This document shows, in pieces, positions 19,928 to 26,310 of a stretch of 26,310 nt of DNA. Numbering within the stretch: position 1 is the first letter of the stretch; each line of letters begins with the position of its first letter. Position numbers and translations under genes: made by a program. The notes beneath the pieces are model-generated. The model ran no database searches. It was not told the DNA's origin and saw only the letters and a list, made by a program, of their open reading frames with translations. Source of the DNA: Methanobacteriota archaeon (GTDB lineage Archaea; Thermoplasmatota; Thermoplasmata; UBA10834). The stretch is taken from the NCBI GenBank assembly GCA_011391345.1, contig JAABQR010000133.1, positions 1-26,310 on the forward strand, in the 5' to 3' direction.

Positions 19928-21084
19928 AGGCCACCAGGGTGCTCGCCGTCGCGAGGAAGACGCTCAGGTCCCTCAAGCACGACAAGCGCACGGTCGGGTT
20001 CCTGGTCTTCATGCCGCTGTTCATGATCGCGATATTCGGGTACACCTTCGGGGGGAGCCTGGAGGATGTGTCGGTGTATGTCGTGAACCTGGACCCAGGT
20101 GTCGGGAACGCGTCGGCGTCCGAGGCTATCGTGGCGGAGCTCGCGGCCAGCGGCGTACTCAGGGTGGAGCAAGTCATCGGGCCCGAAGGCGACCCCGCCA
20201 GATCGGTCGAGCAGGCGCTGGCAGAGGTCGAGGCTGGGAACGCCTGGGCCGCGATAGTCTTCGAGGAGAACTTCACCGCTGATGTGCTGCGGTCGGTCGC
20301 GGATGCCGGTTCCGTGCCTACGGGCGTCCCGGGGGCCATCACCATCCATCTGGACGCGAGCAACCCGAACATCGCCCAGGCCATCATGAACGAGGTGCAG
20401 CTGACCGTGCAGGGGGTCATCGTCTCCGAGTACCACCTCCTCCCGCCGATGACCGTCTCCGAGGTGCGCGTGTACGGCGAGGACGCGGAGTTCATCGACT
20501 TCTTCGCCCCGGGCGTCATGGGCCTCGCCGCGATGATGGTCACCTTCATGCTCTCGATCATCTCGTTCGTGCACGAACGCTCGACCGGGACACTCGATCG
20601 GCTCCTGACAACACCCGTCACCGAGGGCGAGATCGTGGCGGGGTACGCCCTCGCGCTCGGTCTCGTGGGCCTGATACAATCCATCGTGATACTCGTGACC
20701 GCAGTGGCGCTGTTCCAGGTCCAGATAGAAGGCAGCCCCATGCTCGTCCTGCTCATCATATTCGTCCTCGGCGCGGGGAACCAGGGGCTAGGGTTCCTCC
20801 TGTCGTCCAACGCGAAGAACGAGTTCCAGGCCGTGCAGTTCATGCCAATGATCCTGTTCCCATCGATACTCCTCGCGGGTGTCTTCTGGCCGATCGAGGC
20901 GGTCCCGGACCTGCTGAGGCCGGTGTCATACTTCGTCCCGCTCACATACGCGGTCGAGGGATGCAGGTCGGTCATGATCAGGGGCTGGGGCCTTGGGGAC
21001 GTGTGGTTCCAGCTGGCCGTGCTCGCGACCTTCGCAGTCGTGATGCTCCTGCTGAGCACATACAGCCTGAAGAAGAGGAGATGA
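19924..21084 (+). CDS. ABC-2 type transporter permease
   Basis: The 386-residue product has the YhgE/DrrB-like ABC-2 permease layout: one membrane segment at about 23-43, a large external domain (about 45-190), then five more membrane segments. The region FVHERSTGTLDRLLTTPVTEGEIVAGY (about 215-241) is the conserved cytoplasmic coupling loop of this family, and FWPIEAVPDLLRPVSYFVPLTYAVEG is the usual near-C-terminal motif. The ATG at 19924 overlaps the ATPase stop; an upstream extension of the frame lies inside the ATPase gene and is not used. It forms the channel of an exporter with the ATPase. Its TGA overlaps the start of the next regulator gene. Confidence 0.93.
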   Translation: MKATRVLAVARKTLRSLKHDKRTVGFLVFMPLFMIAIFGYTFGGSLEDVSVYVVNLDPGVGNASASEAIVAELAASGVLRVEQVIGPEGDPARSVEQALAEVEAGNAWAAIVFEENFTADVLRSVADAGSVPTGVPGAITIHLDASNPNIAQAIMNEVQLTVQGVIVSEYHLLPPMTVSEVRVYGEDAEFIDFFAPGVMGLAAMMVTFMLSIISFVHERSTGTLDRLLTTPVTEGEIVAGYALALGLVGLIQSIVILVTAVALFQVQIEGSPMLVLLIIFVLGAGNQGLGFLLSSNAKNEFQAVQFMPMILFPSILLAGVFWPIEAVPDLLRPVSYFVPLTYAVEGCRSVMIRGWGLGDVWFQLAVLATFAVVMLLLSTYSLKKRR

Positions 21085-21908
21085 GCATGCACCTCAAGGG
21101 CAGGGCGGTCATAGTCGCGGACGGGGTCGAGGTCACTCACCGACAGCTCGAGGCGCTCGTGGCCCTGAGGGACAAGGGCAGCATGAAGAGGGCCGCTGCG
21201 GCCCTCGGCATCTCGACCCCCGTACTGTACAAGTACGTAAAGGAGGTGGAGGCGAAGGTCGGGTCGGCGCTCATGTCCTCATCGAGCCGGGGCACCGTCC
21301 TCACAGGGGACGGGAAGGAGCTCCTCCATCGGTTCGAGGCGTCTGAGCTGAGGCTCAAGGACGAGGACGGACTCAGGGTCGCCGGCACGCTCGTCTCCGA
21401 GAGGTGCGTACTCACTGCCGCCACCGCGCTCTCCGCATCGGGTGTCACCTGCAGGGTGTGGATCTCGACCGACGAGGAGAACCTGCGCATGATGGACGAG
21501 GGGAGGCTGGACTGCGTCGTGCTCGACGACGCGCTGTACGCCATGGAGCGCACGGACATGTTCGAGGGGACGGAGATCGGGACCGACGTTCTCCTGCACC
21601 GGTCATGCGGCCCGGACTATGCCCGGCTCGCCTTCGGGGCCCAGCGGCTCGCGTTCAGGCACCTGGAGCAGAAGGGCGTCGAGCACAGGGTCGCGTGCAC
21701 GGTCTTCGAGCCCGCGGTCCTCGACACGACGGACCTGAGCTACTTCGTGAACAGGAGCCTCGTGCGAAGGGGGGTCGTGAGGGCTTCCGGGGCCAGGGAG
21801 CAGAAGTGGTCCGCGCACTCGGTCATGGCCGTCCCGTGCTCTAGGAGCACGGAGGTCGATGGGTTCATGGAGGAGGCCAGGAAGGCGGGGCTTTATCCTA
21901 AAGGGTAA
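21081..21908 (+). CDS. ModE/LysR-like winged-helix regulator
   Basis: The 275-residue product has an N-terminal winged helix (about 17-80) of the ModE/LysR type: QLEALVALRDKGSMKRAAAALGIS followed by VLYKYVKEVEAK and a wing with GTVLTGDGKELL. The remaining 190 residues may be a periplasmic-binding-protein-like effector domain (VWISTDEENLRMMDEGRLDCVVLDD resembles one), but no known family is certain. The ATG at 21081 overlaps the permease stop (ATGA) and follows GAAGAGGAG. It is the fourth gene of the TetR-ABC operon, so it may sense the transported compound or regulate further genes. No molybdate-binding domain is visible. Confidence 0.8.
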   Translation: MSMHLKGRAVIVADGVEVTHRQLEALVALRDKGSMKRAAAALGISTPVLYKYVKEVEAKVGSALMSSSSRGTVLTGDGKELLHRFEASELRLKDEDGLRVAGTLVSERCVLTAATALSASGVTCRVWISTDEENLRMMDEGRLDCVVLDDALYAMERTDMFEGTEIGTDVLLHRSCGPDYARLAFGAQRLAFRHLEQKGVEHRVACTVFEPAVLDTTDLSYFVNRSLVRRGVVRASGAREQKWSAHSVMAVPCSRSTEVDGFMEEARKAGLYPKG

Positions 21909-21934
21909 CGCTTAACCCATTGTAGCAAAACCCT

Positions 21935-21942
21935 CTTATACG
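21935..21942 (+). promoter_or_regulatory. TATA box of the hdrCB operon
   Basis: AGCAAAACCCTCTTATACGC has a TATA element about 25 bases before the GTG at 21964. The start site would be at or within one or two bases of that GTG, so the mRNA is probably leaderless, which explains why no ribosome-binding site precedes it. Confidence 0.55.
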
Positions 21943-21963
21943 CTCGGGGCGGTCCCCTGTCCG

Positions 21964-22485
21964 GTGAGTGTTTTGGCGGAAGCCAAGGAACCTAATCCGG
22001 AATTCACGAGAAAAGTGGTAGAGGCCGGGGGCAAGACGGTCAACCTGTGCTTCCAGTGCGGAACCTGCACTGGCAGCTGCCCATCGGGGAGGCAGACGGC
22101 CTTCCGGGTGAGGAAGCTCGTCAGGCGTGCTCAGCTGGGGTTCGAGGAGGACGTGCTGCCCTCGGACGACCTGTGGCTTTGCACGACATGCTTCACGTGC
22201 TACGAGAGGTGCCCGAGGGGCGTCGAGATCGTCGACATCATCATGGCCCTCAGGAACATGGCCGTCAGGAAGGGATACATGGCCGAGCCGCACAGGAAGG
22301 TCGCGGAGCTCATCTCCAAGACAGGCCACCTGGTGTCCCTCAGGGACGAGGACAAGGCGCTCAGGGGAAGGCTCGGGCTGCAGAACACGCCGCCGACGGT
22401 CTTCTCGGACCCGAAGGCGCTCGAGCAGGTCAAGAAGATCGGAGAGATATGCGGCTTCGACAAGCTGATCGCAGGAGGCAAGTGA
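21964..22485 (+). CDS. hdrC: Heterodisulfide reductase subunit C-like iron-sulfur protein
   Basis: The 173-residue product is an HdrC-type protein with two [4Fe-4S] motifs, CFQCGTCTGSCPSG (C29, C32, C35, C39) and CTTCFTCYERCPRG (C73, C76, C79, C83), then RGVEIVDIIMALRNMAVRKGY as in the family. It passes electrons to HdrB, which reduces a heterodisulfide (CoM-S-S-CoB in methanogens) or a related disulfide. hdrB follows one base after its stop. The GTG at 21964 is chosen from the promoter position. No hdrA or hydrogenase gene is in the window, so the electron donor is unknown. Confidence 0.92.
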   Translation: MSVLAEAKEPNPEFTRKVVEAGGKTVNLCFQCGTCTGSCPSGRQTAFRVRKLVRRAQLGFEEDVLPSDDLWLCTTCFTCYERCPRGVEIVDIIMALRNMAVRKGYMAEPHRKVAELISKTGHLVSLRDEDKALRGRLGLQNTPPTVFSDPKALEQVKKIGEICGFDKLIAGGK

Positions 22486-22486
22486 G

Positions 22487-23338
22487 ATGGCGAAGTACGG
22501 ATTCTTCCTGGGGTGCATCATGCCCCTCAGGTACCCAGGGATCGAGAGCTCGACCAGGGAGGTCATGGACGCCCTCGGTGTCGAGCTCGTGGACATGCAG
22601 GGAGCTAGCTGCTGCCCCGCGCCGGGCGTCATGAGGTCTTTCGACCAGACGTACTGGATGTCGGTGGCCGCGAGGAACCTCGTGATCGCTCAGAAGATGG
22701 GCGTCGACGTTCTCACGATATGCAACGGGTGCTTCGACACGCTGTTCGAGGTCGCCCACAAGCTCAACCACGACCCGGAGATGAGGAAGAAGGTCAACAA
22801 GATCCTCAAGGAGGCGGGCGTGGACGAGTACCAGGGCAACGTCAACGTCCGGCACTTCGTCGAGCTCCTCTACAAGGACGTCGGGGTCGAGGCCGTGAGG
22901 GCCAAGGCCAAGTCGGGCAAGGGGATGAAGGCCGCCGTGCACTATGGCTGCCACTTCCTGAAGCCGAGCAACATCAAGAAGATCGACGACGCCGAGAGAC
23001 CGCACATATTCGACGACATCGTCGAGGCGGCCGGCGTGACGAGCGTGCCGTTCAAGGACAAGGGGACGTGCTGCGGCGCTGGCGGAGGCGTCAGGGCGAG
23101 GACGCCCGATGTGGCGCTCAAGATGACCAAGGAGAACCTGATGAACATGCAGGCCGCGGGCGCCGAGGTCATCGTGGACTGCTGCCCATTCTGTCACCTG
23201 CAGTACGACGCCGGCCAGGCGCAGCTCAAGGAGTTCGGCATACCTGTTCTGCACCTGTCCCAGCTGCTCGGGATGGCGTTCGGGCTCGACAAGGCGAAGC
23301 TCGGGCTAGAGGTCCACCAGACCAAGGTGAACCTGTAA
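22487..23338 (+). CDS. hdrB: Heterodisulfide reductase subunit B-like protein (CCG domains)
   Basis: The 283-residue product has both complete CCG domains: C10-x31-C42C43-x35-C79xxC82 and C155-x39-C195C196-x36-C233xxC236. In HdrB these hold two unusual [4Fe-4S] clusters that carry out disulfide cleavage. The start YGFFLGCIMPLRYPG and the GCHFLKPS and CCGAGGGVR segments are typical. The ATG at 22487 is preceded by GGAGG, and the gene is coupled to hdrC. In a methanogen this would serve heterodisulfide reduction; in non-methanogenic Thermoplasmata HdrBC-like pairs may work with other thiols or with FAD oxidases such as the one at 11180-12658. Confidence 0.92.
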   Translation: MAKYGFFLGCIMPLRYPGIESSTREVMDALGVELVDMQGASCCPAPGVMRSFDQTYWMSVAARNLVIAQKMGVDVLTICNGCFDTLFEVAHKLNHDPEMRKKVNKILKEAGVDEYQGNVNVRHFVELLYKDVGVEAVRAKAKSGKGMKAAVHYGCHFLKPSNIKKIDDAERPHIFDDIVEAAGVTSVPFKDKGTCCGAGGGVRARTPDVALKMTKENLMNMQAAGAEVIVDCCPFCHLQYDAGQAQLKEFGIPVLHLSQLLGMAFGLDKAKLGLEVHQTKVNL

Positions 23339-23358
23339 ACCATATGGGGTGTCCGGAC

Positions 23359-23634
23359 ATGCACAACGCGAACCTCGTGGTGATAACCGAGGTGAGGAAC
23401 GTGCCCCCGGACATCCGACCGTTTGTTTCTTTCAGGGCGGATGTCGAGGAGAGGACGATCACTGACGACGAGCTGGTCGCGATCCTGGTCATAGACACGA
23501 CCACGAGCTACATACCCGTGTTCCTCAAGGACCCGCCGTCCATGAAGGACCTCGAGGAGACGCTCGCCAAGCAGGACGCGAAGCTCACATCGGAGGCGAA
23601 GGCGGCCCTCTCCAGGCACATCAAGATGAGCTGA
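23359..23634 (+). CDS. Small protein of unknown function downstream of hdrB
   Basis: The 91-residue product is not recognised. It alternates short beta-like stretches (NLVVITEVRNV, DELVAILVID) with a helical C-terminal part (MKDLEETLAKQDAKLTSEAKAALSRHI). The start chosen is the ATG at 23359, with GGGGTG 7 bases upstream; an in-frame ATG at 23344, closer to the hdrB stop, would add five residues. It lies 20 bases after hdrB and is probably on the same transcript, so a role with HdrBC is possible but unproven. Confidence 0.62.
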   Translation: MHNANLVVITEVRNVPPDIRPFVSFRADVEERTITDDELVAILVIDTTTSYIPVFLKDPPSMKDLEETLAKQDAKLTSEAKAALSRHIKMS

Positions 23635-23686
23635 AAGGTTCATTACTGACCACGCGATACAGATGCCGCCCAAGGAGCGGACCGAT

Positions 23687-23827
23687 ATGGCGCGGACGAT
23701 GTTCAAGTGCTTCATGTGTGGCAAGGTGTACAAGGACGAGGAGAGCGCGGTCAAGTGCCACAACGCGCCCATCCAGCGCATCACGGAGAACGAGAGGGCG
23801 TCGAAGCCCAGGTTCCTGGGCAACTGA
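23687..23827 (+). CDS. Zinc-finger microprotein (46 residues)
   Basis: This short frame starts at the ATG at 23687, 9 bases after a perfect AAGGAG ribosome-binding site, and ends with TGA at 23825-23827. The product has a CxxC plus CH zinc-finger pattern (C8, C11, C24, H25: FKCFMCGKVYKDEESAVKCH) and a basic C-terminal tail. An ATG at 23663 upstream in frame would add 8 residues but places the binding site inside the gene. It is followed by a GTGTGTTTTTCC run, a possible terminator or spacer before the M20 gene. The role is unknown. Confidence 0.65.
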   Translation: MARTMFKCFMCGKVYKDEESAVKCHNAPIQRITENERASKPRFLGN

Positions 23828-23864
23828 CCCGTGTGTTTTTCCGCCTGATAGGGGAGGACGAGGC

Positions 23865-25301
23865 ATGTCACTACAGGAGCTGCACAGAGAGGTGGACAAG
23901 AAGTGGAGCGCGCACCTGGCCGAGACCAGGAGACTGCTCAGGATCCCGAGCGTGTCGATGACCGGCGAGGGCATCGAGGAGTCGGCCCACGCGGTCGCGG
24001 ACATGCTCTCGAAGCTCGGGGCCAAGCCCAAGCTCTTCAGGGGCTCCAAAGGGAGCCACCCGTTGGTGACAGGCTATCTCGACGTCGGGGCTGATAAGAC
24101 CGGCATCCTGTACGGCATGTACGACGTGCAGCCCGTCGGCGACCTGGACGAGTGGGATCATCCGCCGTTCGGAGCGACCATCGTCAAGAAGAAGCCGCAC
24201 GGCGAGGTGCTGGTCAACAGGGGTGCCTGCAACTCCAAGGGGGCGCTCGCGGGCATGCTGCTCGCAGTCAGGACGATGTTGGAGAAGGACGAGATGCCGC
24301 TCAACATGCACTTCGTGATAGAGGGCGAAGAGGAGTGCGGCGGCCTAAGCCTCCCCAGATACATCGTGAAGAACAAGGAGCGGCTGTCGAAGGCCGATGT
24401 CGCGTTCGGGTTCGACTACAACGAGAACTCCGAGGGCGTGCCCGTGATCTCGCTCGGGCTCAAGGGGGTCGTGTACTTCGACCTGATCGCGGAGGGGAAC
24501 GCCGACACGGGCGGCCCGATGAAGGATGAGGTGCACAGCGGCGAGGCATCATGGGTCCACAACCCCGCGTGGAGGCTCGTGCAGGCCCTTTCGACGCTCG
24601 TGGACACGGACCAGCGGCCCACGGTCGACGGGCTCTGGGACGATATCAGGGACCCGGACGAGGACGACCGCGAGCTGATCAGGAATGTGGCTCCCAGGTT
24701 CGACTCCGAGGCGTACCTCGACGACCTAGGGGTCGCGAGGTTCAAGGGCGAGGGGACTATGGAGGAGATGATCACGAAGTACCTCTTCGAGCCGACGCTG
24801 AACATCGACGGGCTCATATCCGGGTACACTGACCGGGGCACGAAGACGGTCATCCCCAAGAGCGCGATGGCGAAGATCGATATCAGGACCGTGCCCGACA
24901 TGACCATCGAAGGGACCAGGGCCAAGGTCATGGCTCACCTCCGCAGGAGGGGCTTCACGGACATAAGGATGCGGACCTACGAGGACTACCCGTGGTCGAA
25001 GGTGTCGCCCCGCGAGACCATCTCCAAGGCCTGCGTCGAGGCGATGAGATACCACGGCAAGGAGCCGGAGGTGTGGCCGATGATGGCCGGCTCGGCCCCG
25101 TTCTACCTGTTCGACCAGGTGCTGGGCATCCCCTGGGGGGGTGTCGGCCTCGGGTTCGGCGGCAACGCCCACGCGCCGAACGAGTTCGCCGTCGTGAAGG
25201 GCATGCGCGACTTCGAGAAGAGCGTCATGACGGTCATGCAGATATTCGCGGCCCAAGGTGAGAGCGGGTCCGCGGCCCGCAAGTCCCGGCGCGCCCATTG
25301 A
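23865..25301 (+). CDS. M20-family metallohydrolase-like protein with altered metal site
   Basis: The 478-residue product has the full M20 dipeptidase/ArgE/carboxypeptidase fold, including the catalytic EGEEECGG (153-160), a lid domain starting near DEVHSGEAS (221-229, H224) and a C-terminal NAHAPNE with its His. The first metal-ligand motif is GMYDVQP (84-90), with Met85 where His is usual. The second is RGACNSKG (119-126), with Asn123 where the bridging Asp is usual. The family hydrolyses peptides or acylated amino acids with two metal ions; with these changes the metal content or reaction may differ. Such GMYDVQP/NSKG variants may form a recognised subfamily, which I cannot check. The ATG at 23865 follows GGGGAGGACGAGG. 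Confidence 0.88.
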   Translation: MSLQELHREVDKKWSAHLAETRRLLRIPSVSMTGEGIEESAHAVADMLSKLGAKPKLFRGSKGSHPLVTGYLDVGADKTGILYGMYDVQPVGDLDEWDHPPFGATIVKKKPHGEVLVNRGACNSKGALAGMLLAVRTMLEKDEMPLNMHFVIEGEEECGGLSLPRYIVKNKERLSKADVAFGFDYNENSEGVPVISLGLKGVVYFDLIAEGNADTGGPMKDEVHSGEASWVHNPAWRLVQALSTLVDTDQRPTVDGLWDDIRDPDEDDRELIRNVAPRFDSEAYLDDLGVARFKGEGTMEEMITKYLFEPTLNIDGLISGYTDRGTKTVIPKSAMAKIDIRTVPDMTIEGTRAKVMAHLRRRGFTDIRMRTYEDYPWSKVSPRETISKACVEAMRYHGKEPEVWPMMAGSAPFYLFDQVLGIPWGGVGLGFGGNAHAPNEFAVVKGMRDFEKSVMTVMQIFAAQGESGSAARKSRRAH

Positions 25302-25526
25302 CTCACGCGGGCATCGAACGGTTTTCGAACCGCACCGGTACGATATGCGGACACGCAGTCCCCTTTTCGAATCGGAGACAACGGCACTTCACGGATTGTT
25401 CGAAGGGCCGCGCGGCCAGCGGATCTGATGGTTGCAAGGCATCGGCACAGGCGGGCTCAGACATTGTCCGAGTTTGAGCAATGCTCGGCCATGCGTCGAC
25501 CCAGCCAGCATGCGCAAACTCACATG

Positions 25527-25536
25527 ATTTATATAG
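25527..25536 (+). promoter_or_regulatory. TATA box of the substrate-binding-protein gene
   Basis: CACATGATTTATATAGCATG contains a strong TATA element centred near 25531. A start site near 25557 is expected, leaving a leader of about 50 bases that carries the AGGGGA binding site before the ATG at 25608. This gene thus has a leader, unlike many others in the window. Confidence 0.65.
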
Positions 25537-25551
25537 CATGAAGTTCCATGC

Positions 25552-25570
25552 CCGGCCCGTATGGGGCCGG
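25552..25570 (+). promoter_or_regulatory. Hairpin at the start of the leader
   Basis: CCGGCCC-gtatg-GGGCCGG is a perfect 7-bp GC stem with a 5-base loop. It covers the predicted transcription start region and first bases of the leader of the substrate-binding-protein gene. It could protect the mRNA 5' end or be an operator; neither is shown. Confidence 0.45.
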
Positions 25571-25607
25571 AGGAGCGACAATCGGCCATTCAATTGAGTA
25601 CAGGGGA

Positions 25608-26310
25608 ATGACGGATATGAGTCTGGGGATATCAAAAAGTGCGCTAGTGCTCTTTATTGCGACTGCCTTCCTGTTCACGGCCGTCCCACTGACTACGGAC
25701 ACACCTTCGCCTGTCGGCGAGGCAGAGGCGGCGGTCGGGGATGGCTATGTGAGAGTTGGATACATGAACATGGAGATTTCGTTCTGGAACCCTCTGACCA
25801 TCAACATGGTCGAGGACTACGTGGCCTGCTACCTGATGTACAGCGCCCTGTGGACCTATGATGAGAACTGGTCCGGACCCGTGGGCGACCTCGCCCTGGA
25901 GTGGGACCAGGATGTGATGGCCGACGGTTCGATGGAGACCTATGTCCGGATAACTGACAACGCCTACTTCAGGAACATACAGGACATCGATGACACGAGC
26001 CATCAACTCACCGCCTACGATGTCGCGTGGACGTTCAACTTGATTTCCAACTATACGGGCTACACCTTCGACTGGTACCTGAGGGACATAGACCACATCG
26101 AGGTGCTCAGCGACACAGAGCTCATCATCAACACGACCTATCAGAAGGCCACCCTGATCGATGACCTGTCCGGAGTGCCGATCCTGTGCGAGGACTACTG
26201 GAGCCAACTCGGCTCGCCGGTGGCGAAGGCCATGCCCCCCGAGGACCAGTTCGGGACGGGGCCGTTCGTGTTCGAAGACTTCTTGGCGAACAGCTGGTAC
26301 GCGTTCAAGA
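25608..26310 (+). CDS. Oligopeptide-type ABC transporter substrate-binding protein, N-terminal part
   Basis: The frame begins at the ATG at 25608 (AGGGGA 1-3 bases upstream; a second in-frame ATG lies at 25617) and runs off the right edge, giving 234 residues. Residues 1-40 form a signal peptide (SALVLFIATAFLFTAV core) without an obvious lipobox Cys. The rest matches the solute-binding protein family 5 (DppA/OppA-like): an early MEISFWNPL strand, LYSAL-like LMYSALWTYDENWSG, a domain with LTAYDVAWTFNLI (usual TAxDVxWT motif) and later FGTGPFVFEDF (usual GTGPYxf motif). It should bind peptides or other solutes outside the cell for an ABC importer whose genes would lie to the right. Codon use is less GC-biased than in neighbouring genes, as with the secreted protein at the left edge. 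Confidence 0.88.
   Translation, partial: MTDMSLGISKSALVLFIATAFLFTAVPLTTDTPSPVGEAEAAVGDGYVRVGYMNMEISFWNPLTINMVEDYVACYLMYSALWTYDENWSGPVGDLALEWDQDVMADGSMETYVRITDNAYFRNIQDIDDTSHQLTAYDVAWTFNLISNYTGYTFDWYLRDIDHIEVLSDTELIINTTYQKATLIDDLSGVPILCEDYWSQLGSPVAKAMPPEDQFGTGPFVFEDFLANSWYAFK

Larger units (their letters stand above)
25302..25607. other. Non-coding stretch of 306 bases
   Basis: No convincing gene is seen here on either strand. It holds a short hairpin CGGTT-TTCG-AACCG (25319-25332) just after the M20 stop, which could end that transcript weakly, a GGCCGCGCGGCC palindrome near 25408-25419, the promoter of the substrate-binding-protein gene, and that gene's leader. Confidence 0.6.

Noticed and set aside
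19896..21140. Long minus-strand open frames (414 and 301 codons) opposite the ABC genes
   Set aside because: They are shadows created by strong third-position GC bias; the plus-strand genes have full motifs and coupled starts.
25319..25332. TTCGAA-containing hairpin resembling a tRNA T arm (possible attachment-site remnant)
   Set aside because: The stem and loop spacing does not fit a T arm, no acceptor sequence flanks it, and no integrase or direct repeat is seen.
25644..26207. 187-codon minus-strand frame near the right edge
   Set aside because: It lies opposite the substrate-binding-protein gene, which has a signal peptide, binding site, promoter and family motifs.
1..26310. CRISPR arrays, insertion sequences or prophage genes
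   Set aside because: No spaced direct repeats, transposase, integrase or phage structural genes were seen on either strand.

Overview
The window is GC-rich (roughly 60% by eye) and archaeal. The archaeal markers are PurP-type purine synthesis, an intron-containing tRNA-Gln with a bulge-helix-bulge splice motif, TATA-box promoters placed about 25 bases before many starts (several apparently leaderless), V4R/DUF835 proteins, and HdrB/HdrC. The gene mix (HdrBC, a trimethylamine-methyltransferase-family protein, bacterial-type MutS/MutL, DUF835, many small zinc ribbons) suggests a euryarchaeon of the Thermoplasmata/Candidatus Thermoplasmatota type. This placement is inference from gene content; no rRNA gene is present.

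Layout. 1-229: start of a secreted protein that runs off the left edge, minus strand. 384-3434: minus-strand purP, a GNAT-domain protein and an unknown Cys-containing protein. 3645-5102: a non-pyrrolysine MttB-family methyltransferase. 5107-9400: mutS-mutL, overlapping, minus strand. 9525-10186: an RNase HI-like gene and a small protein. 10195-10290: tRNA-Gln(CUG) with a 23-base intron. 10400-13306: adenylate kinase, a GlcD-like FAD oxidase and an M50 site-2 protease. 13425-16440: a zinc ribbon/PUA/PAPS-reductase/ferredoxin fusion, a small zinc-ribbon protein and a degenerate PrsW-like membrane protein.

16445-18361 (minus) is the most interesting block: a Ras/Rab-like small GTPase, translationally coupled to a V4R+DUF835 protein and followed by a zinc-ribbon/winged-helix protein. 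V4R is the prokaryotic relative of the Bet3 subunits of TRAPP, the eukaryotic Rab exchange factor, so the pair is a candidate archaeal GTPase-regulator module.

18522-21908 (plus) is a four-gene operon joined by three start/stop overlaps: a TetR regulator with a perfect palindromic operator at its own start, an ABC ATPase, an ABC-2 permease and a ModE-like regulator. 21964-23338 is hdrC-hdrB without hdrA, followed by two small proteins and an M20-family hydrolase in which two expected metal ligands are replaced. The window ends inside an oligopeptide-type ABC substrate-binding protein (25608 onward), preceded by about 300 bases of non-coding DNA with a clear promoter and a 5'-UTR hairpin.
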